Counted from the first letter of the stretch, positions 7,101 through 15,597 are shown. The stretch: DNA of 43,571 nucleotides from Bacteroidales bacterium (GCA_004558535.1 SFCP01000002.1:1-43571); one strand, 5' to 3'. Notes: generated by a model not told the origin, from the letters alone. A program made the numbers and translations.

Positions 7101-9377
7101 ATCTACGCTGACGGGACAGGCGTATGTGGTGCCGCGCAGAGCGGATTCGAGGATGGAAGTACGCTTGTCGCTCTCCATGGCGCGGTACACGTAGTAGGAA
7201 GTGCCGTCTGCTTTTTCGAAATTCAGCATATATTTTTTGAAAAGGCGTGCTGCTACCTCCTGCGTGCTACCTGTGGGCGTGTCGTCGTAGCTGTAGGAAT
7301 TATTATGTGCCCAGGCCCATTCCATGGTAAACCAGTCGTTGGAAGCATTGACGTTCTGGAAGAATTTTTGCCAGCGCGGGTAATAGAAATCCCGCATCAT
7401 GCCGCTCCACATGCGGTAGGAATAATCGCGTAGTCCGCCGCCCTCGGCCTGTGCGCGGTCGCCCCATGTGGTTATCAGCGTGCGGGCATTGTTCAGCTCC
7501 AGCCAATCGCGGTCTGCCGCCGTTGTGCCTTCCACTTCGTCGGCGATGGCGCGTGCCATCTGCGTCCAGCGTCCCAGCATGAACTCCTTGTTGGTGTTCA
7601 GCAGCTCGTCCATGTCGAGCAGCAGGCTGAGAAACGCGTCTCGCTGCTTTTCAAAACCAACGGTGTTGCCGGCGTTGCGTGCCGCATTCATGGATTGGAG
7701 CAAATAGTAGGCATAATCCGTCAACGCCTGACGCGACAGGTCGGTCAGGTCGTAGCTGTAGTTTTCACCAGAGAGCCCGGCGTGGAGCAGGCGGTGGGCT
7801 GCGTCGGCCACTTCCTGCGCATCGTAGAAAATATCTGTGCCGCCCCAGCTCGATACACGGTTGACGGTCAGCGACGGCCGGGCGCAGAACACGCCTTCCA
7901 TGGGGCCCTGCAGTGCTGACTGGCAGTTGAGTGAAGAATTGCGCAACTTTTCCCAAGCTGTCTGCGCTTCCGTGCTTTCTGTGCCGTAGCGGCTCACGGT
8001 ATATTGGGTCAGCCATTCCTGCGGGTCGGGCTTCGAGGCGTGCCAAGGCAGTTCAAAGAGTGCGTCGTAGAGCACCGGTACCGTTTCGATGGCTTCCGGT
8101 GTAGCGCCGATGCCTTTTACGTTGGAGTACTGTGCTTTTTGATCGAAATATCCGTTGATGATGCCGTTCAGGCGACCATAAAATCCCGTGCGTCCGCCGA
8201 AATTATGAAGCATACAGTAGACGCCGTCGTGTCCGCGGAAGCTTCCGAAATTCGTATGTGCGTCGCTGAAGAGATCCAGCACGATGAGTTTTCCTTTTTC
8301 CACCTTGTCCAGCACGTTGTACTGCGCGCCGCTCCATTGCCAGAACTGGATTACCCATTTTGCATCGGCGTTGGCAGCATACATCGCGTTGGCGATGGCC
8401 GTGTAAGCCGAAGGTACGTCGATGCCGCTCGTATTTGCGCCTTCGTGGAAGGGGTCCATGCTGTAGTAGTCCGACGTTCCCATCACTTCGCCGAGTATCT
8501 TATAATATTTAGCGGCCATATCCGCGAAAGTATCCGAGGTCGGGTCCAGAATATAAGGCCGGGTAAATCCGCACCAGCCGCCTTGGTTGTTGGCTGCGTG
8601 GCCGGTTTTGGCGGTGAAATTGCTCGGCACCATGCCGCAGAAGCCCGGCAGTACAGGCTGCATGCCCAGTTCGCGCATCCGGTCGGTGATATTTTTCGCC
8701 AGTTTGGCTTGTCGGGTGTACCACCACTCGGGATTGGGGCCGCCCCAGCCTTCCAGGTTGTTCATTCCCCACCATGCTTGGAAGCAGGGGCCTGCTACGA
8801 AATTGCCGGCCTCTTTTTCCGAATAGCCGTAGTGCTCTGTTAGCAACCGCTTCCACACTACGTCCAATCCCACGATTTGTAGGGGGATGTTGATGCCGTG
8901 TAGGGCCATCCAGTCTATTTCCTTTTGCCACCGCTCCCAAGTCCAGGTGGACATAGAGTAGGAGAAGGTGCAGTAATTCAGGTAGTAGCGGTAATCAGCC
9001 GAGCAGGAGTGCGTCTCGTCGGCGGTCGGCACGGGCAGGTTGACGCCCGAGAGGTCCGTTGTCAGGTTGTTCCACGTCAGGTTCACCTTGGCATAATGGT
9101 TCAGGTACCAGTTGATGCCCGTTGTGACGGCGATGACGGAGTTTCCCTTGATACAGGGTTTGCCCTCCTGCGCTGTGATGACGAATACGTCTTTGCCGTT
9201 GGCGCCCGTCAGGGCGTCGTCGACCACGGTGACGAAGCGCGTCGAGGTTCCGGTGCCGCCGATGCGGTCCAGCAGTGCGGTAACGGCCGCCGGGTTGGTC
9301 ACAGTCTCAGCGGAGAGGCTACTTGCTCCCGTCCAAAGGGTCAGAAGCAGGGCAATACAATACAGAAAATTCTTCAT
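4119..9377 (-). CDS. Secreted multidomain alpha-N-acetylglucosaminidase (GH89, NAGLU-like)
   Basis: 1752 residues. A signal peptide (1-23) precedes a GH89 module resembling human lysosomal NAGLU, which removes terminal alpha-GlcNAc from heparan sulfate; bacterial relatives also act on mucin. Family hallmarks are YLNYCTFSYS (132-141), WQKEIDWMALHGIN (150-163), GMQPVLPGFCGMVP (238-251), the acid/base-region DPFHEG with Glu312, and the second carboxylate Glu442 in LFELPW, both assigned by alignment from memory. After about 820 come a Listeria-Bacteroides/InlB-like repeat (825-900), a GEVED-like domain with IDLNGDGEFN (about 905-1065), a second InlB-like repeat (1072-1152), a lectin-like beta region and a Prevotella-type beta domain. 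The tail YYDLQGRRV ... GVYVK..GVKVWRK resembles type IX secretion C-terminal signals. At over twice the catalytic size, it is probably surface-anchored. Promoter at 9497-9504. Confidence 0.92.
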   Translation of the reverse strand: MKNFLYCIALLLTLWTGASSLSAETVTNPAAVTALLDRIGGTGTSTRFVTVVDDALTGANGKDVFVITAQEGKPCIKGNSVIAVTTGINWYLNHYAKVNLTWNNLTTDLSGVNLPVPTADETHSCSADYRYYLNYCTFSYSMSTWTWERWQKEIDWMALHGINIPLQIVGLDVVWKRLLTEHYGYSEKEAGNFVAGPCFQAWWGMNNLEGWGGPNPEWWYTRQAKLAKNITDRMRELGMQPVLPGFCGMVPSNFTAKTGHAANNQGGWCGFTRPYILDPTSDTFADMAAKYYKILGEVMGTSDYYSMDPFHEGANTSGIDVPSAYTAIANAMYAANADAKWVIQFWQWSGAQYNVLDKVEKGKLIVLDLFSDAHTNFGSFRGHDGVYCMLHNFGGRTGFYGRLNGIINGYFDQKAQYSNVKGIGATPEAIETVPVLYDALFELPWHASKPDPQEWLTQYTVSRYGTESTEAQTAWEKLRNSSLNCQSALQGPMEGVFCARPSLTVNRVSSWGGTDIFYDAQEVADAAHRLLHAGLSGENYSYDLTDLSRQALTDYAYYLLQSMNAARNAGNTVGFEKQRDAFLSLLLDMDELLNTNKEFMLGRWTQMARAIADEVEGTTAADRDWLELNNARTLITTWGDRAQAEGGGLRDYSYRMWSGMMRDFYYPRWQKFFQNVNASNDWFTMEWAWAHNNSYSYDDTPTGSTQEVAARLFKKYMLNFEKADGTSYYVYRAMESDKRTSILESALRGTTYACPVSVDEGTTAQLSIDLNGDGTYGDGETVNALAMAIPANAATGRVKACLTLSDGTKFQYSLALKDQITTARTVSVATADANQGTASIEGTSASAVTNTDYVTIKATPKAGYDFLNWTDKAGAIVSTDNPYTYYGAAEAAFTANFIVNKWGTPTEDQSDFNDIRNYQQYLSEISVKQYDKETVLYEANECPSQLFNTATQRITAAPGGAFTLDWKDAGGMQYTYLSAYIDLNGDGEFNMGDELLAVKGSLGSTSSAPCSGPLQVLLPYDMPTGITHLRLRFDGAWKTGYDATTKAFPAKATANRMVYDIIVDVKDYAQQACTVTVNSEDQKRGTVDANGQPETYTYGVGENVVLRAYPVDGYKIDRWEDAYGRALPKAWMLDNNITFKAFDNATITARFVPVSTLNVADWQFDFDELPHGIILTGVKQAGSANALDFTQTNLPSLSLLGAKAGAMDNLPGVRTITLPTSFVTLGGALYTATFKGAGVGNAPLTPAPSIEQGKAWRLMMHVENGGEAFNQWGSCLLATGTDAGANSYDGGIQFYLAAANTLTVKVGSAETRFTTALGSEFDIEAVYDGNSSITISLLTAGGSPEVKTVSQQLNAITSLCTNLKSGKNLSLTLLDEEVPEGTMTANGDLEDIFLEAGNPRFVSSNGILRSATADIVEVYPTGRFYSRAYTLGAYNGDGYLAATPTVDAADDFALTTTAANHDNRLLRVQSGEPTPASLFRFARNGEGVSLLHLNTMACADASSEEVALTTEEAGLFTMQFPEEYTISLQRGNQALAAEGESVLMQPFYPEKNDAPCWFFSELSALTVSVPSCGWLALCLPVPVEAPANAKDGEFCIATAAENGELTLAALPGGTVLPAGEPFVLTAPSGHFYLTFRYTTPSSFSTNLLRGALAGRTGLTAGHFYLLEDRPVEHGAAFYTKDATMVPANTAYLPAENCGNSPADYYSLQKVTGIGNVWADSATEEYYDLQGRRVHYPAKGVYVKGNGVKVWRK

Positions 9378-9496
9378 AATATAGATTTATTGTTGTTTGT
9401 CGGCAGGAGGGGCGTGACGAAAAGGGTGGCAGTCCGAATTATCCGGGCGTCAGTTTCGCGCAGTGCCTATTTATATTTATAGTAATAAGTACTTTG

Positions 9497-9504
9497 CAAA
9501 AGTA
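9497..9504 (-). promoter_or_regulatory. -7 box for the GH89 gene
   Basis: Reads TACTTTTG on the minus strand. It is embedded in a near-perfect palindrome centred at about 9497. The leader to the start codon at 9377 would be about 115 nt. Confidence 0.5.
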
Positions 9505-9633
9505 CGAAATAAATCCAAAGGACCTGCCTCCCGGCGTGTTTTTTCGGACGGGCATGTAATTTGTTTTACCCGGCAGAGCACGGAAAAAGCGCTTTTTTCA
9601 GGAGGTAGATAGGTGCGGAGTAAATGAAATTAG

Positions 9634-9641
9634 TACTTTTG
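9634..9641 (+). promoter_or_regulatory. -7 box for the secreted thioredoxin-like gene
   Basis: TACTTTTG followed by C. It is identical in sequence to the -7 box of the divergent GH89 gene. The predicted leader is about 50 nt to ATG 9701. Confidence 0.5.
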
Positions 9642-9700
9642 CCAAAAGTTTTATATGCTAATTTGGATTTCTTATGTTTTACTTGTTTAATGTTATCTGT

Positions 9701-11707
9701 ATGAAGCGTACGTTTTGTATGGGGTTGGTGGCATTCCTCCCTTGGCTAATTATTGCGCAGACGGCTGTCAGTCAGCCTATACCCGTTCCGCAGCGTGCTA
9801 CCACAGAGGAGGGCCACATTTGGTGGTATCACCCTGGCGATTACACCAATGGGCTTGGCCTTACGCTGAGTTTCCAGAATTTGCCGGACCATGTGCCCGA
9901 GCTGGCGTCCTATGCGGACCAGCATCACTACAACTTGTGCATGACGGTGCCGTCGAAGTTTGCCGGTTGCGTGATTAAAAAAGTAAAGATAGCCCTTGCG
10001 CCGCCGAGTGCGAAGTATTCCACGGATTATATAAAGGTATGGCTGTCTCCCTCGCGCCTTGAGGTGGTTGACGGTGTGGAGCGATACATCATTCCCGAGT
10101 CGGCCGAAGGGGCTGAATCCGTGACAAAGTACGCCACGGCCCGCATGAACGGCACTTACTTCCAGTTTTACGAAATTACCTTGAAGCAGCCCTACACCGT
10201 CCCCGCCGAGGGTTGTTTTGTGGGCTACGAATTTGAAACTTCTGCCGACACGGATGCCTTTTTCCTTTGGGGAGAAACTGATGCCGGCGGTTGCTTCATG
10301 CAGTTTGACGAGCCGGACGGCACCCGTGTTTGGCGGGATATGTCGCCCTACGACTTGGGCAATGTTTCCACCGCCGTGTATATGGAGTTGAGCGACATGG
10401 TCATCACGGATGCCACGGTGACGGCGCAGGACGAGCGCAATTATCGCGTTGGCGACGAGTTTTATTATGCCTGGACGGTGACCAACAGGGGCTCTGTGGC
10501 TTTCAGTACGATGGACATAGCCATCAGTGTCGACGGCAAGAGCGATCCGGTCGAGACTGTCGACCTTGGTGGAGAATTGCCGGTAGACGGTTCCTGCACC
10601 ATCACGCGGAAAATGAGTTTCACGGCACCCGGTGACCACAAATTGGGATTGCAGGTCTTCAGTGCGGACGGCCGTGAGAACAAGTCCCCGCATCCTGTGG
10701 ACGAGGGTCACATCATTATGCTCGATCCGGCTGATATTTATCCCTCCGTGCCTGTGGTGGAGGAATTTACCTCCACTTCGTGCTCCTGGTGCCCGCGTGG
10801 TACGGTCGGCTTGGAACGTCTGAAGGAAATCTACGGCGACAATATCATCACACTGGCCGGCCATACGCGCATGAACTACGCTGATCCCATGTACTGTGCA
10901 GATTATGCCGACGTGCTGGGCAGTTACAACGTGGGCCTGCCGTCTGCGGTCTTCAATCGGGTAGCCATTGCAGACCCCTACCTTGGCGAGGGCGGCGCCG
11001 ACGCCAATGGTGGTCGTCACTTTGCCGCCGACCGTTTCGTAGAGCGTATTCGTACGGAATATCCCGGCGAGGGCAAAGTTCGTCTGGTTGCCGAATGGGC
11101 CGATGCCGAGCGTACGGCCATTCAGGTCAAGGCTATTTCCACTTTTAGCGTCGACCGCGAGGAGTCGCCCTACCGTCTGGCCTTTATTCTCAGCGAGGAC
11201 GATATGCAGGACAACGGCGAGGGATTTTGGTGGCAGTTGAACAGCTATTCCAGCGAGCAGGGCGATATGTCCGCCTCCTATCCCGATGACGACATGAAGC
11301 CTTGGTTGGAGGCTCCCTCCAAGGTTGCCACCGACTTCGACCATGTGATTGTGGCAGCATGGGAGGCACTGCACGGCATCGAGGGCAGCGTGCCGGCGCC
11401 CATCGTGAAGGGCCGCGACATTGCCTACAGCGGTACGCTCAGCATTGCCGGAAACACCTTGATTCAGGACAAGGACAAGCTTACCCTCAATGTATTGCTG
11501 CTCAACAACAACAACGGCTACGTCATCAACGGCGCCCATTGTCCCATCCTGCCGCAGGGCGAAACTGCCATAACCGACGTTTCGGCGGAGGGGGTTTCGG
11601 TGACCGGCATCTACCGTATGGACGGCCGGGCTGCCGATGCCGTGAAGCCCGGGGTGAATATCGTTCGCTACAGCGACGGCAGCGTGAAGAAAATCTTGGT
11701 CAAATAA
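9701..11707 (+). CDS. Secreted protein with thioredoxin-like CxxC motif (Omp28-related)
   Basis: 668 residues from ATG 9701. An in-frame ATG at 9674 would add nine residues before the signal peptide and is less likely. After the signal sequence comes a beta-rich region of about 210 residues, then a CARDB-like Ig-type domain (about 235-330). Next is VVEEFTSTSCSWCPRG, a thioredoxin-like active site with the two cysteines at 361 and 364, spaced CSWC. This arrangement resembles the Omp28-related outer-membrane/secreted proteins of Bacteroidota. The C-terminus (GIYRMDGRAAD ... GVNIVRYSDGSVKKILVK) matches the tails of the neighbouring 11727-12551 protein and, more loosely, the GH89 protein. This suggests one export or anchoring route, probably type IX secretion. 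The next gene is 19 bp downstream, so the two form an operon. The redox substrate is unknown. Confidence 0.75.
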   Translation: MKRTFCMGLVAFLPWLIIAQTAVSQPIPVPQRATTEEGHIWWYHPGDYTNGLGLTLSFQNLPDHVPELASYADQHHYNLCMTVPSKFAGCVIKKVKIALAPPSAKYSTDYIKVWLSPSRLEVVDGVERYIIPESAEGAESVTKYATARMNGTYFQFYEITLKQPYTVPAEGCFVGYEFETSADTDAFFLWGETDAGGCFMQFDEPDGTRVWRDMSPYDLGNVSTAVYMELSDMVITDATVTAQDERNYRVGDEFYYAWTVTNRGSVAFSTMDIAISVDGKSDPVETVDLGGELPVDGSCTITRKMSFTAPGDHKLGLQVFSADGRENKSPHPVDEGHIIMLDPADIYPSVPVVEEFTSTSCSWCPRGTVGLERLKEIYGDNIITLAGHTRMNYADPMYCADYADVLGSYNVGLPSAVFNRVAIADPYLGEGGADANGGRHFAADRFVERIRTEYPGEGKVRLVAEWADAERTAIQVKAISTFSVDREESPYRLAFILSEDDMQDNGEGFWWQLNSYSSEQGDMSASYPDDDMKPWLEAPSKVATDFDHVIVAAWEALHGIEGSVPAPIVKGRDIAYSGTLSIAGNTLIQDKDKLTLNVLLLNNNNGYVINGAHCPILPQGETAITDVSAEGVSVTGIYRMDGRAADAVKPGVNIVRYSDGSVKKILVK

Positions 11708-11726
11708 TTTCTAAACTCACAAGCTT

Positions 11727-12551
11727 ATGAAAAAGAATTTACTTGCAGTGGCAACTATGTTGCTGTCATCGTTCGCCGGCTTTGCACAGGAAGTGCCCGG
11801 CATGGACGCAGATGAATTTCAGTGGATTGAAGTGGCAAATGCATCGTCGGAGAAGTCCTCCGTCGTGCTGACCGATGAAGCCGTGGCCGAGTTTATCTCC
11901 GGCTGGTGGTCCTACGGCGACCCCACACCGTTGCAATACGGCGGTTGGAGCTCCCCCGAGACGTACATCGTGGGCATCTATTTGCCCGATTCCTTGGCCG
12001 GTTATCAGCTGGACTCCATCCGTTTTGCGCTGGGTACTGATACGGGCATCGAAAACCTGAGAATCTGGGCCAATATGGGCTTGGCGGAATTTCAGGACTT
12101 GGAGGTAGTCGAGGCTACCAAGAAAGCCCCGGTCAAATATCAGACGGCCGGTGGTTGGAACACCGCTGCCTTTTCCGAGCCCCTGCTGATCGAGCCGCCC
12201 AAGAACAAGTGGACGAAGTTTGCCGTGGGCTTTGCCTTCGACCAGACCGTCAGCGGTGCGCTCTACCCCTTGGCCTTTACCAAGTCCGACCCGGATTATT
12301 CCTTCTGGATCTATGGTACGAAAAATTCCGGCGGCTGGATGAGTGTGGCATACGCCTGGGGAGCCTATTCGATGGCTGTCCATGTCAGCAAGCCCGGCGC
12401 TACGGGCATCCACAACACGCTGACGCAGACGGCTCCCGTGCCTGTGGGCTACTATTCCGTGGATGGCCGCCGGCAGGAGGGCCTGTGCCCGGGCATCAAT
12501 ATCGTGAAGTATTCCGACGGCAGCTCGCGTCGTATCATGCACAACCGTTGA
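11727..12551 (+). CDS. Secreted protein of unknown function with shared C-terminal sorting tail
   Basis: 274 residues with a clear signal peptide (1-20, ending GFAQ). I do not recognise a named domain. The middle region (GYQLDSIRFAL ... ENLRIWANM) resembles the N-terminal beta region of the preceding protein (CVIKKVKIAL ... DYIKVWLS), so the two are probably paralogous in that part. The tail VGYYSVDGRRQEG ... PGINIVKYSDGSSRRI is closely similar to that of the preceding protein. It appears to be the second gene of a two-gene operon, lacking the CxxC domain. A repeat element with TTAGGAA-type ends starts 18 bp after the stop codon. A surface adhesin or binding subunit is one possibility but is unproven. 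Confidence 0.65.
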   Translation: MKKNLLAVATMLLSSFAGFAQEVPGMDADEFQWIEVANASSEKSSVVLTDEAVAEFISGWWSYGDPTPLQYGGWSSPETYIVGIYLPDSLAGYQLDSIRFALGTDTGIENLRIWANMGLAEFQDLEVVEATKKAPVKYQTAGGWNTAAFSEPLLIEPPKNKWTKFAVGFAFDQTVSGALYPLAFTKSDPDYSFWIYGTKNSGGWMSVAYAWGAYSMAVHVSKPGATGIHNTLTQTAPVPVGYYSVDGRRQEGLCPGINIVKYSDGSSRRIMHNR

Positions 12552-12568
12552 CGTCGTCCGGTTTATAT

Positions 12569-12830
12569 AATTAGGAATTAGGAATTAGGAGTTAGGAATT
12601 AGCGTGCAAGGCGAGAGCAATAAAGCTTGCTTTAATTGCCGAGCCGCAGCCGCTAATATGTAATTACGGTGCGGCTGAATTTTTCAGAGCCGGTCTTGCC
12701 GAATGGCATTTTTTTCAGAATGGGTTTCGCCGAATGGTATTACCTATTGCCGCGGCTCGGAGATTAGAGCAAGTTCTACCCGCCTCACCATGCCCGCCAA
12801 TTCCTAATTCCTAATTCCTAATTCCTAATT
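12569..12830 (+). repeat. MITE-like foldback element with TTAGGAA heptamer ends, copy 1
   Basis: Both ends are runs of the heptamer TTAGGAA (12569-12602) or its complement (12799-12830). The arms remain imperfectly inverted for another 60 bp or so: CCGAGCCGC in the left arm is mirrored by GCGGCTCGG in the right. The left inner segment 12603-12667 recurs inverted at 35363-35428 in copy 2. It fills the space between 12551 and the ABC-F start, ending 12 bp before ATG 12843. No transposase is present. Confidence 0.75.
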
Positions 12831-12842
12831 TTTTTCACTGAA

Positions 12843-14480
12843 ATGCTGAATGTTGACAATCTGACTGTAGAATTTTCCGGCACCACCCTCTTTCGCGACA
12901 TCTCCTTTGTCATCAACGACAAGGACCGCATCGCGCTGATGGGCAAGAACGGCGCCGGGAAGAGTACCCTCCTGAAAATCCTGGCCGGCGTCCGACAGGC
13001 TACGCGCGGCACGGTCTCTGCGCCCAAGGGCACCGTGGTGGCCTACCTGCCCCAGCACCTCATGACCGAGGACGGCCGTACCGTCTTCGAGGAAGCCTCG
13101 CAGGCTTTTGCCCACCTCCACCGTATGGAGGCCGAAATCGAGGAATTGAACCGCCAGCTGACCGAGCGTACCGATTACGAAAGCGACGAGTACATGGCGC
13201 TTATCGAGGAAGTGGCCGCCAAGAGCGAGAAGTTCTATGCCATCGACATGACCCATTTCGAGGAGGACGTCGAAAAGACCCTGCTCGGCCTCGGATTTGA
13301 GCGCAAGGACTTCCATCGCCCCACTGCCGAGTTTTCCGGCGGATGGCGGATGCGTATCGAGCTGGCCAAGATGCTCCTGCAAAATCCCGATGTGCTCCTG
13401 CTCGACGAGCCCACCAACCACCTGGACATCGAGAGCATAGGATGGCTCGAGAACTTCCTTGTCAACAACGGCAAGGCCGTCGTCGTCATCAGCCACGACC
13501 GCAAGTTTGTCGACAACATCACCACGCGCACCATCGAGGTGACCATGGGTCGCATCTACGACTACAAGGTCAACTATTCCCACTACCTGCAACTGCGCGC
13601 CGAGCGCCGCGAGCAGCAGATGAAGCAGTGGGAGGAGCAGCAGAAGATGATACAGGAAACCAAGGACTTCATCGAGCGCTTCAAGGGTACGTATTCCAAG
13701 ACCTTTCAGGTGCAGAGCCGCGTCAAGATGCTCGAGAAATTGGAGCTGGTCGAGGTGGACGAAGAGGACACTTCGGCCCTGCGCCTGAAGTTTCCGCCCT
13801 CGCCGCGTTCCGGCAGCTATCCCGTCGTGATGGACGGCGTGGGAAAGGCGTTTGACGGGAAGCGGATTTTTGGCGGCGTCAACCTGACCATCGAGCGCGG
13901 CGACAAGGTGGCTTTCGTGGGGCGCAACGGCGAGGGTAAGTCCACCCTGGTGCGCTGTATCATGGGCGAGCTGGAGCACGAGGGCACGCTCACGCTGGGC
14001 CACAACGTCAAGATTGGCTACTTCGCCCAAAACCAAGCCTCTCTCCTCGACGAAAACCTCACCGTGTTCCAGACCATTGACGACGTGGCCAAGGGAGATA
14101 TCCGCAACAAGATACGCGATTTGCTCGGCGCCTTTATGTTTGGCGGCGAAGCCAGTGCGAAGAAGGTGAAAGTCCTCTCCGGCGGCGAGCGCACCCGTCT
14201 GGCGCTGATGAAGCTCCTGCTCGAGCCGGTCAACCTGCTCATCCTGGACGAACCGACCAATCACCTGGACCTCAAGACCAAGGATATACTGAAGCAGGCC
14301 CTGTGCGATTTCGACGGCACCCTGATCTGTGTCAGCCACGACCGCGACTTCCTCGACGGGTTGGTGACGAAGGTCTACGAGTTCGGCCACGGCCGCGTGC
14401 GCGAGCACCTTTGCGGCATCTATGACTTCCTGGCGGCCAAGCAGATGGAGGAGCTCAACGAGTTGGAGCGCCGCGGCTGA
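12843..14480 (+). CDS. ABC-F family ATPase (Uup/EttA/YheS type)
   Basis: 545 residues with two ABC ATPase domains and no membrane segments, as in ABC-F proteins. These act on the ribosome, as translation factors or antibiotic-protection proteins. The first domain has Walker A GKNGAGKST (34-42), a degenerate signature FSGGW and Walker B VLLLDEPTNHLD. A charged linker of about 80 residues (ERREQQMKQWEEQQKMIQ) forms the family's interdomain arm. The second domain has Walker A GRNGEGKST (about 360-368), signature LSGGER (445-450) and LLILDEPTNHLDLK. No Uup-type C-terminal coiled-coil extension is seen. The start codon lies 12 bp after the right end of a MITE-like element, so the promoter and leader must lie in or before that element. 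Resistance-type ARE proteins cannot be separated from housekeeping members by eye. Confidence 0.92.
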   Translation: MLNVDNLTVEFSGTTLFRDISFVINDKDRIALMGKNGAGKSTLLKILAGVRQATRGTVSAPKGTVVAYLPQHLMTEDGRTVFEEASQAFAHLHRMEAEIEELNRQLTERTDYESDEYMALIEEVAAKSEKFYAIDMTHFEEDVEKTLLGLGFERKDFHRPTAEFSGGWRMRIELAKMLLQNPDVLLLDEPTNHLDIESIGWLENFLVNNGKAVVVISHDRKFVDNITTRTIEVTMGRIYDYKVNYSHYLQLRAERREQQMKQWEEQQKMIQETKDFIERFKGTYSKTFQVQSRVKMLEKLELVEVDEEDTSALRLKFPPSPRSGSYPVVMDGVGKAFDGKRIFGGVNLTIERGDKVAFVGRNGEGKSTLVRCIMGELEHEGTLTLGHNVKIGYFAQNQASLLDENLTVFQTIDDVAKGDIRNKIRDLLGAFMFGGEASAKKVKVLSGGERTRLALMKLLLEPVNLLILDEPTNHLDLKTKDILKQALCDFDGTLICVSHDRDFLDGLVTKVYEFGHGRVREHLCGIYDFLAAKQMEELNELERRG

Positions 14481-14594
14481 CGCCGATGAGCCGTCCGCCG
14501 GTGCTGCCGACCATCCTCCGGCCACCCTCCGGCCTGTCCGGAAGGCCCGCAGGCGGGCTTGGTTGCGAAAATGACCGCTTCTTTTCGCCGAAGT

Positions 14595-14646
14595 GTTAAC
14601 GCGGAAACGGGCGATTTGGATTTCGCGAAAAAATGTAGTAAATTTG
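14595..14646 (+). promoter_or_regulatory. Composite-element promoter, copy B
   Basis: GTTAAC 14595-14600, TTTG 14615-14618, TAAATTTG 14639-14646, with gaps of 14 and 20 nt. No coding region follows. Confidence 0.75.
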
Positions 14647-14658
14647 TCTTGGCAAAGT

Positions 14659-14697
14659 GGGAAAGCCTCGTCCAACCGGGGCTTTCCTGCTTTTTTT
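14659..14697 (+). ncRNA. Candidate short hairpin RNA with intrinsic terminator, copy B
   Basis: GGAAAGCC (14660-14667) pairs with GGCTTTCC (14680-14687), and seven T follow at 14691-14697. With the promoter ending at 14646 this would give a transcript of about 45 nt. Whether it has a function as RNA is inference. Confidence 0.5.
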
Positions 14698-14917
14698 AGT
14701 GCCCAAACCGGTGCTTTTGTCCTGCCGGAGGGTGAAATTAGGCAGGCGATAGAAAAAACTACAAAGCCGGCGGAAAAAATTAGCGGCGGGATAGTTTCAT
14801 CTAAGTGCTGTTTGCGCGCGGCGCAGTCCGCCGGCAAAAGTAAACGAAAGTTATATCTGTTAAAAGTGAAGGCCGCAGCCCGCTGCCTGCATGCCCCGCA
14901 CTGTGCCGGAAGAAGCC

Positions 14918-14953
14918 AAAAAGGGCTCGCACCCAAGCATGCGGTGCGAGCCC
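14918..14953 (-). terminator. Terminator of the SPOR lipoprotein gene
   Basis: An 11-bp perfect stem, GGGCTCGCACC with GGTGCGAGCCC, followed by TTTTT on the minus strand. It lies 36 nt after the stop codon. Confidence 0.85.
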
Positions 14954-14988
14954 TTGACCATATATGAGGAAATGTCTGGTCGGCGGGA

Positions 14989-15519
14989 TTATTTGTTGTA
15001 GAGCAACCAGGCGCCTGCATACTCGGGGCGGGCCTTCAGCTGGTCGCGCGACTGTATGGCCGAGGCTTTGTCGTCAAAGGAAGAGGCAATTACGCGGAAC
15101 CATCCGGTGTGGCCGTTGATGACTTCGTTGGTCTTGACGATGCGAGCCTTGTATCCCTGTCCGTTGAGCGTCTTCAGGAGGCCCTCGGCGTTGGCCTGTG
15201 CTACGAAGCTACCTACTACGACGCTATAGGCGCGGAGCGGTTCGCCGCTGATCAGGGTGACACCGCCGGGGATGGTGCGTACGTCGCTGTCGTCGGCTCC
15301 GCCCGGGTTGGTATTCTCTTTCGGCGTAATCGGGGTGACCACTACGTTGTCGTTGTTGTCGACAGGAACCGGCACAGTGTTGGGGTCAACGGGCGTAAGT
15401 TCGTTGTCCATGGCCTTCGACCGCTCGTAGGCTTGACGATAGGCACTTTCTTTGGATTTACAGCCGCTCAGAACGACTGCCGAGCACAGGGTAAGACCCA
15501 GTAGGAGGTAGTTTTTCAT
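14989..15519 (-). CDS. SPOR-domain lipoprotein
   Basis: 176 residues from the ATG at 15519. The frame is open further upstream, but this Met begins a lipoprotein signal with a lipobox ending LSGC (Cys20). A Pro/Asn-rich linker follows, and the C-terminal domain of about 75 residues (YSVVVGSFVAQANAEGLLKT ... GWFRVIASSFDDKASA) matches the SPOR fold. SPOR domains bind denuded peptidoglycan strands at the septum, so this is probably a membrane-anchored cell-envelope or division protein facing the periplasm. It is transcribed alone from the box at 15598-15605 to the terminator at 14918-14953, divergently from the YtxH operon. Confidence 0.88.
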   Translation of the reverse strand: MKNYLLLGLTLCSAVVLSGCKSKESAYRQAYERSKAMDNELTPVDPNTVPVPVDNNDNVVVTPITPKENTNPGGADDSDVRTIPGGVTLISGEPLRAYSVVVGSFVAQANAEGLLKTLNGQGYKARIVKTNEVINGHTGWFRVIASSFDDKASAIQSRDQLKARPEYAGAWLLYNK

Positions 15520-15597
15520 TGTTATGTAGTTTGAAGTGATTTTGCCTTGCGTTGTGTGCGAAAACGGACAGGATGTGACCGCTTCACAAATGCTTCG

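Larger units (their letters stand above)
9378..9700. other. Divergent intergenic region between GH89 and the thioredoxin-like gene
   Basis: No gene is seen. It carries a minus-strand -7 box at 9497-9504 inside a palindrome (GTACTTTGCAAAAGTAC) and a plus-strand -7 box at 9634-9641. The palindrome could be an operator, but this is only suggestive. Confidence 0.5.
14591..14868 (+). repeat. Composite intergenic element, copy B
   Basis: Same order as copy A: GTTAAC box, promoter, hairpin with U-run, GC-rich spacer, ACTAAGT-related array (14751-14815, degenerate) and an AT-rich tail (about 14828-14868). It occupies most of the gap 14481-14988 between ABC-F and the SPOR gene. The remainder of that gap holds only a GC-rich segment and the SPOR terminator. 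Confidence 0.7.

Noticed and set aside
12569..12602. TTAGGAA heptamers as a telomere-like end
   Set aside because: The runs are internal, short, and occur as inverted ends of an element at two places in a bacterial chromosome.
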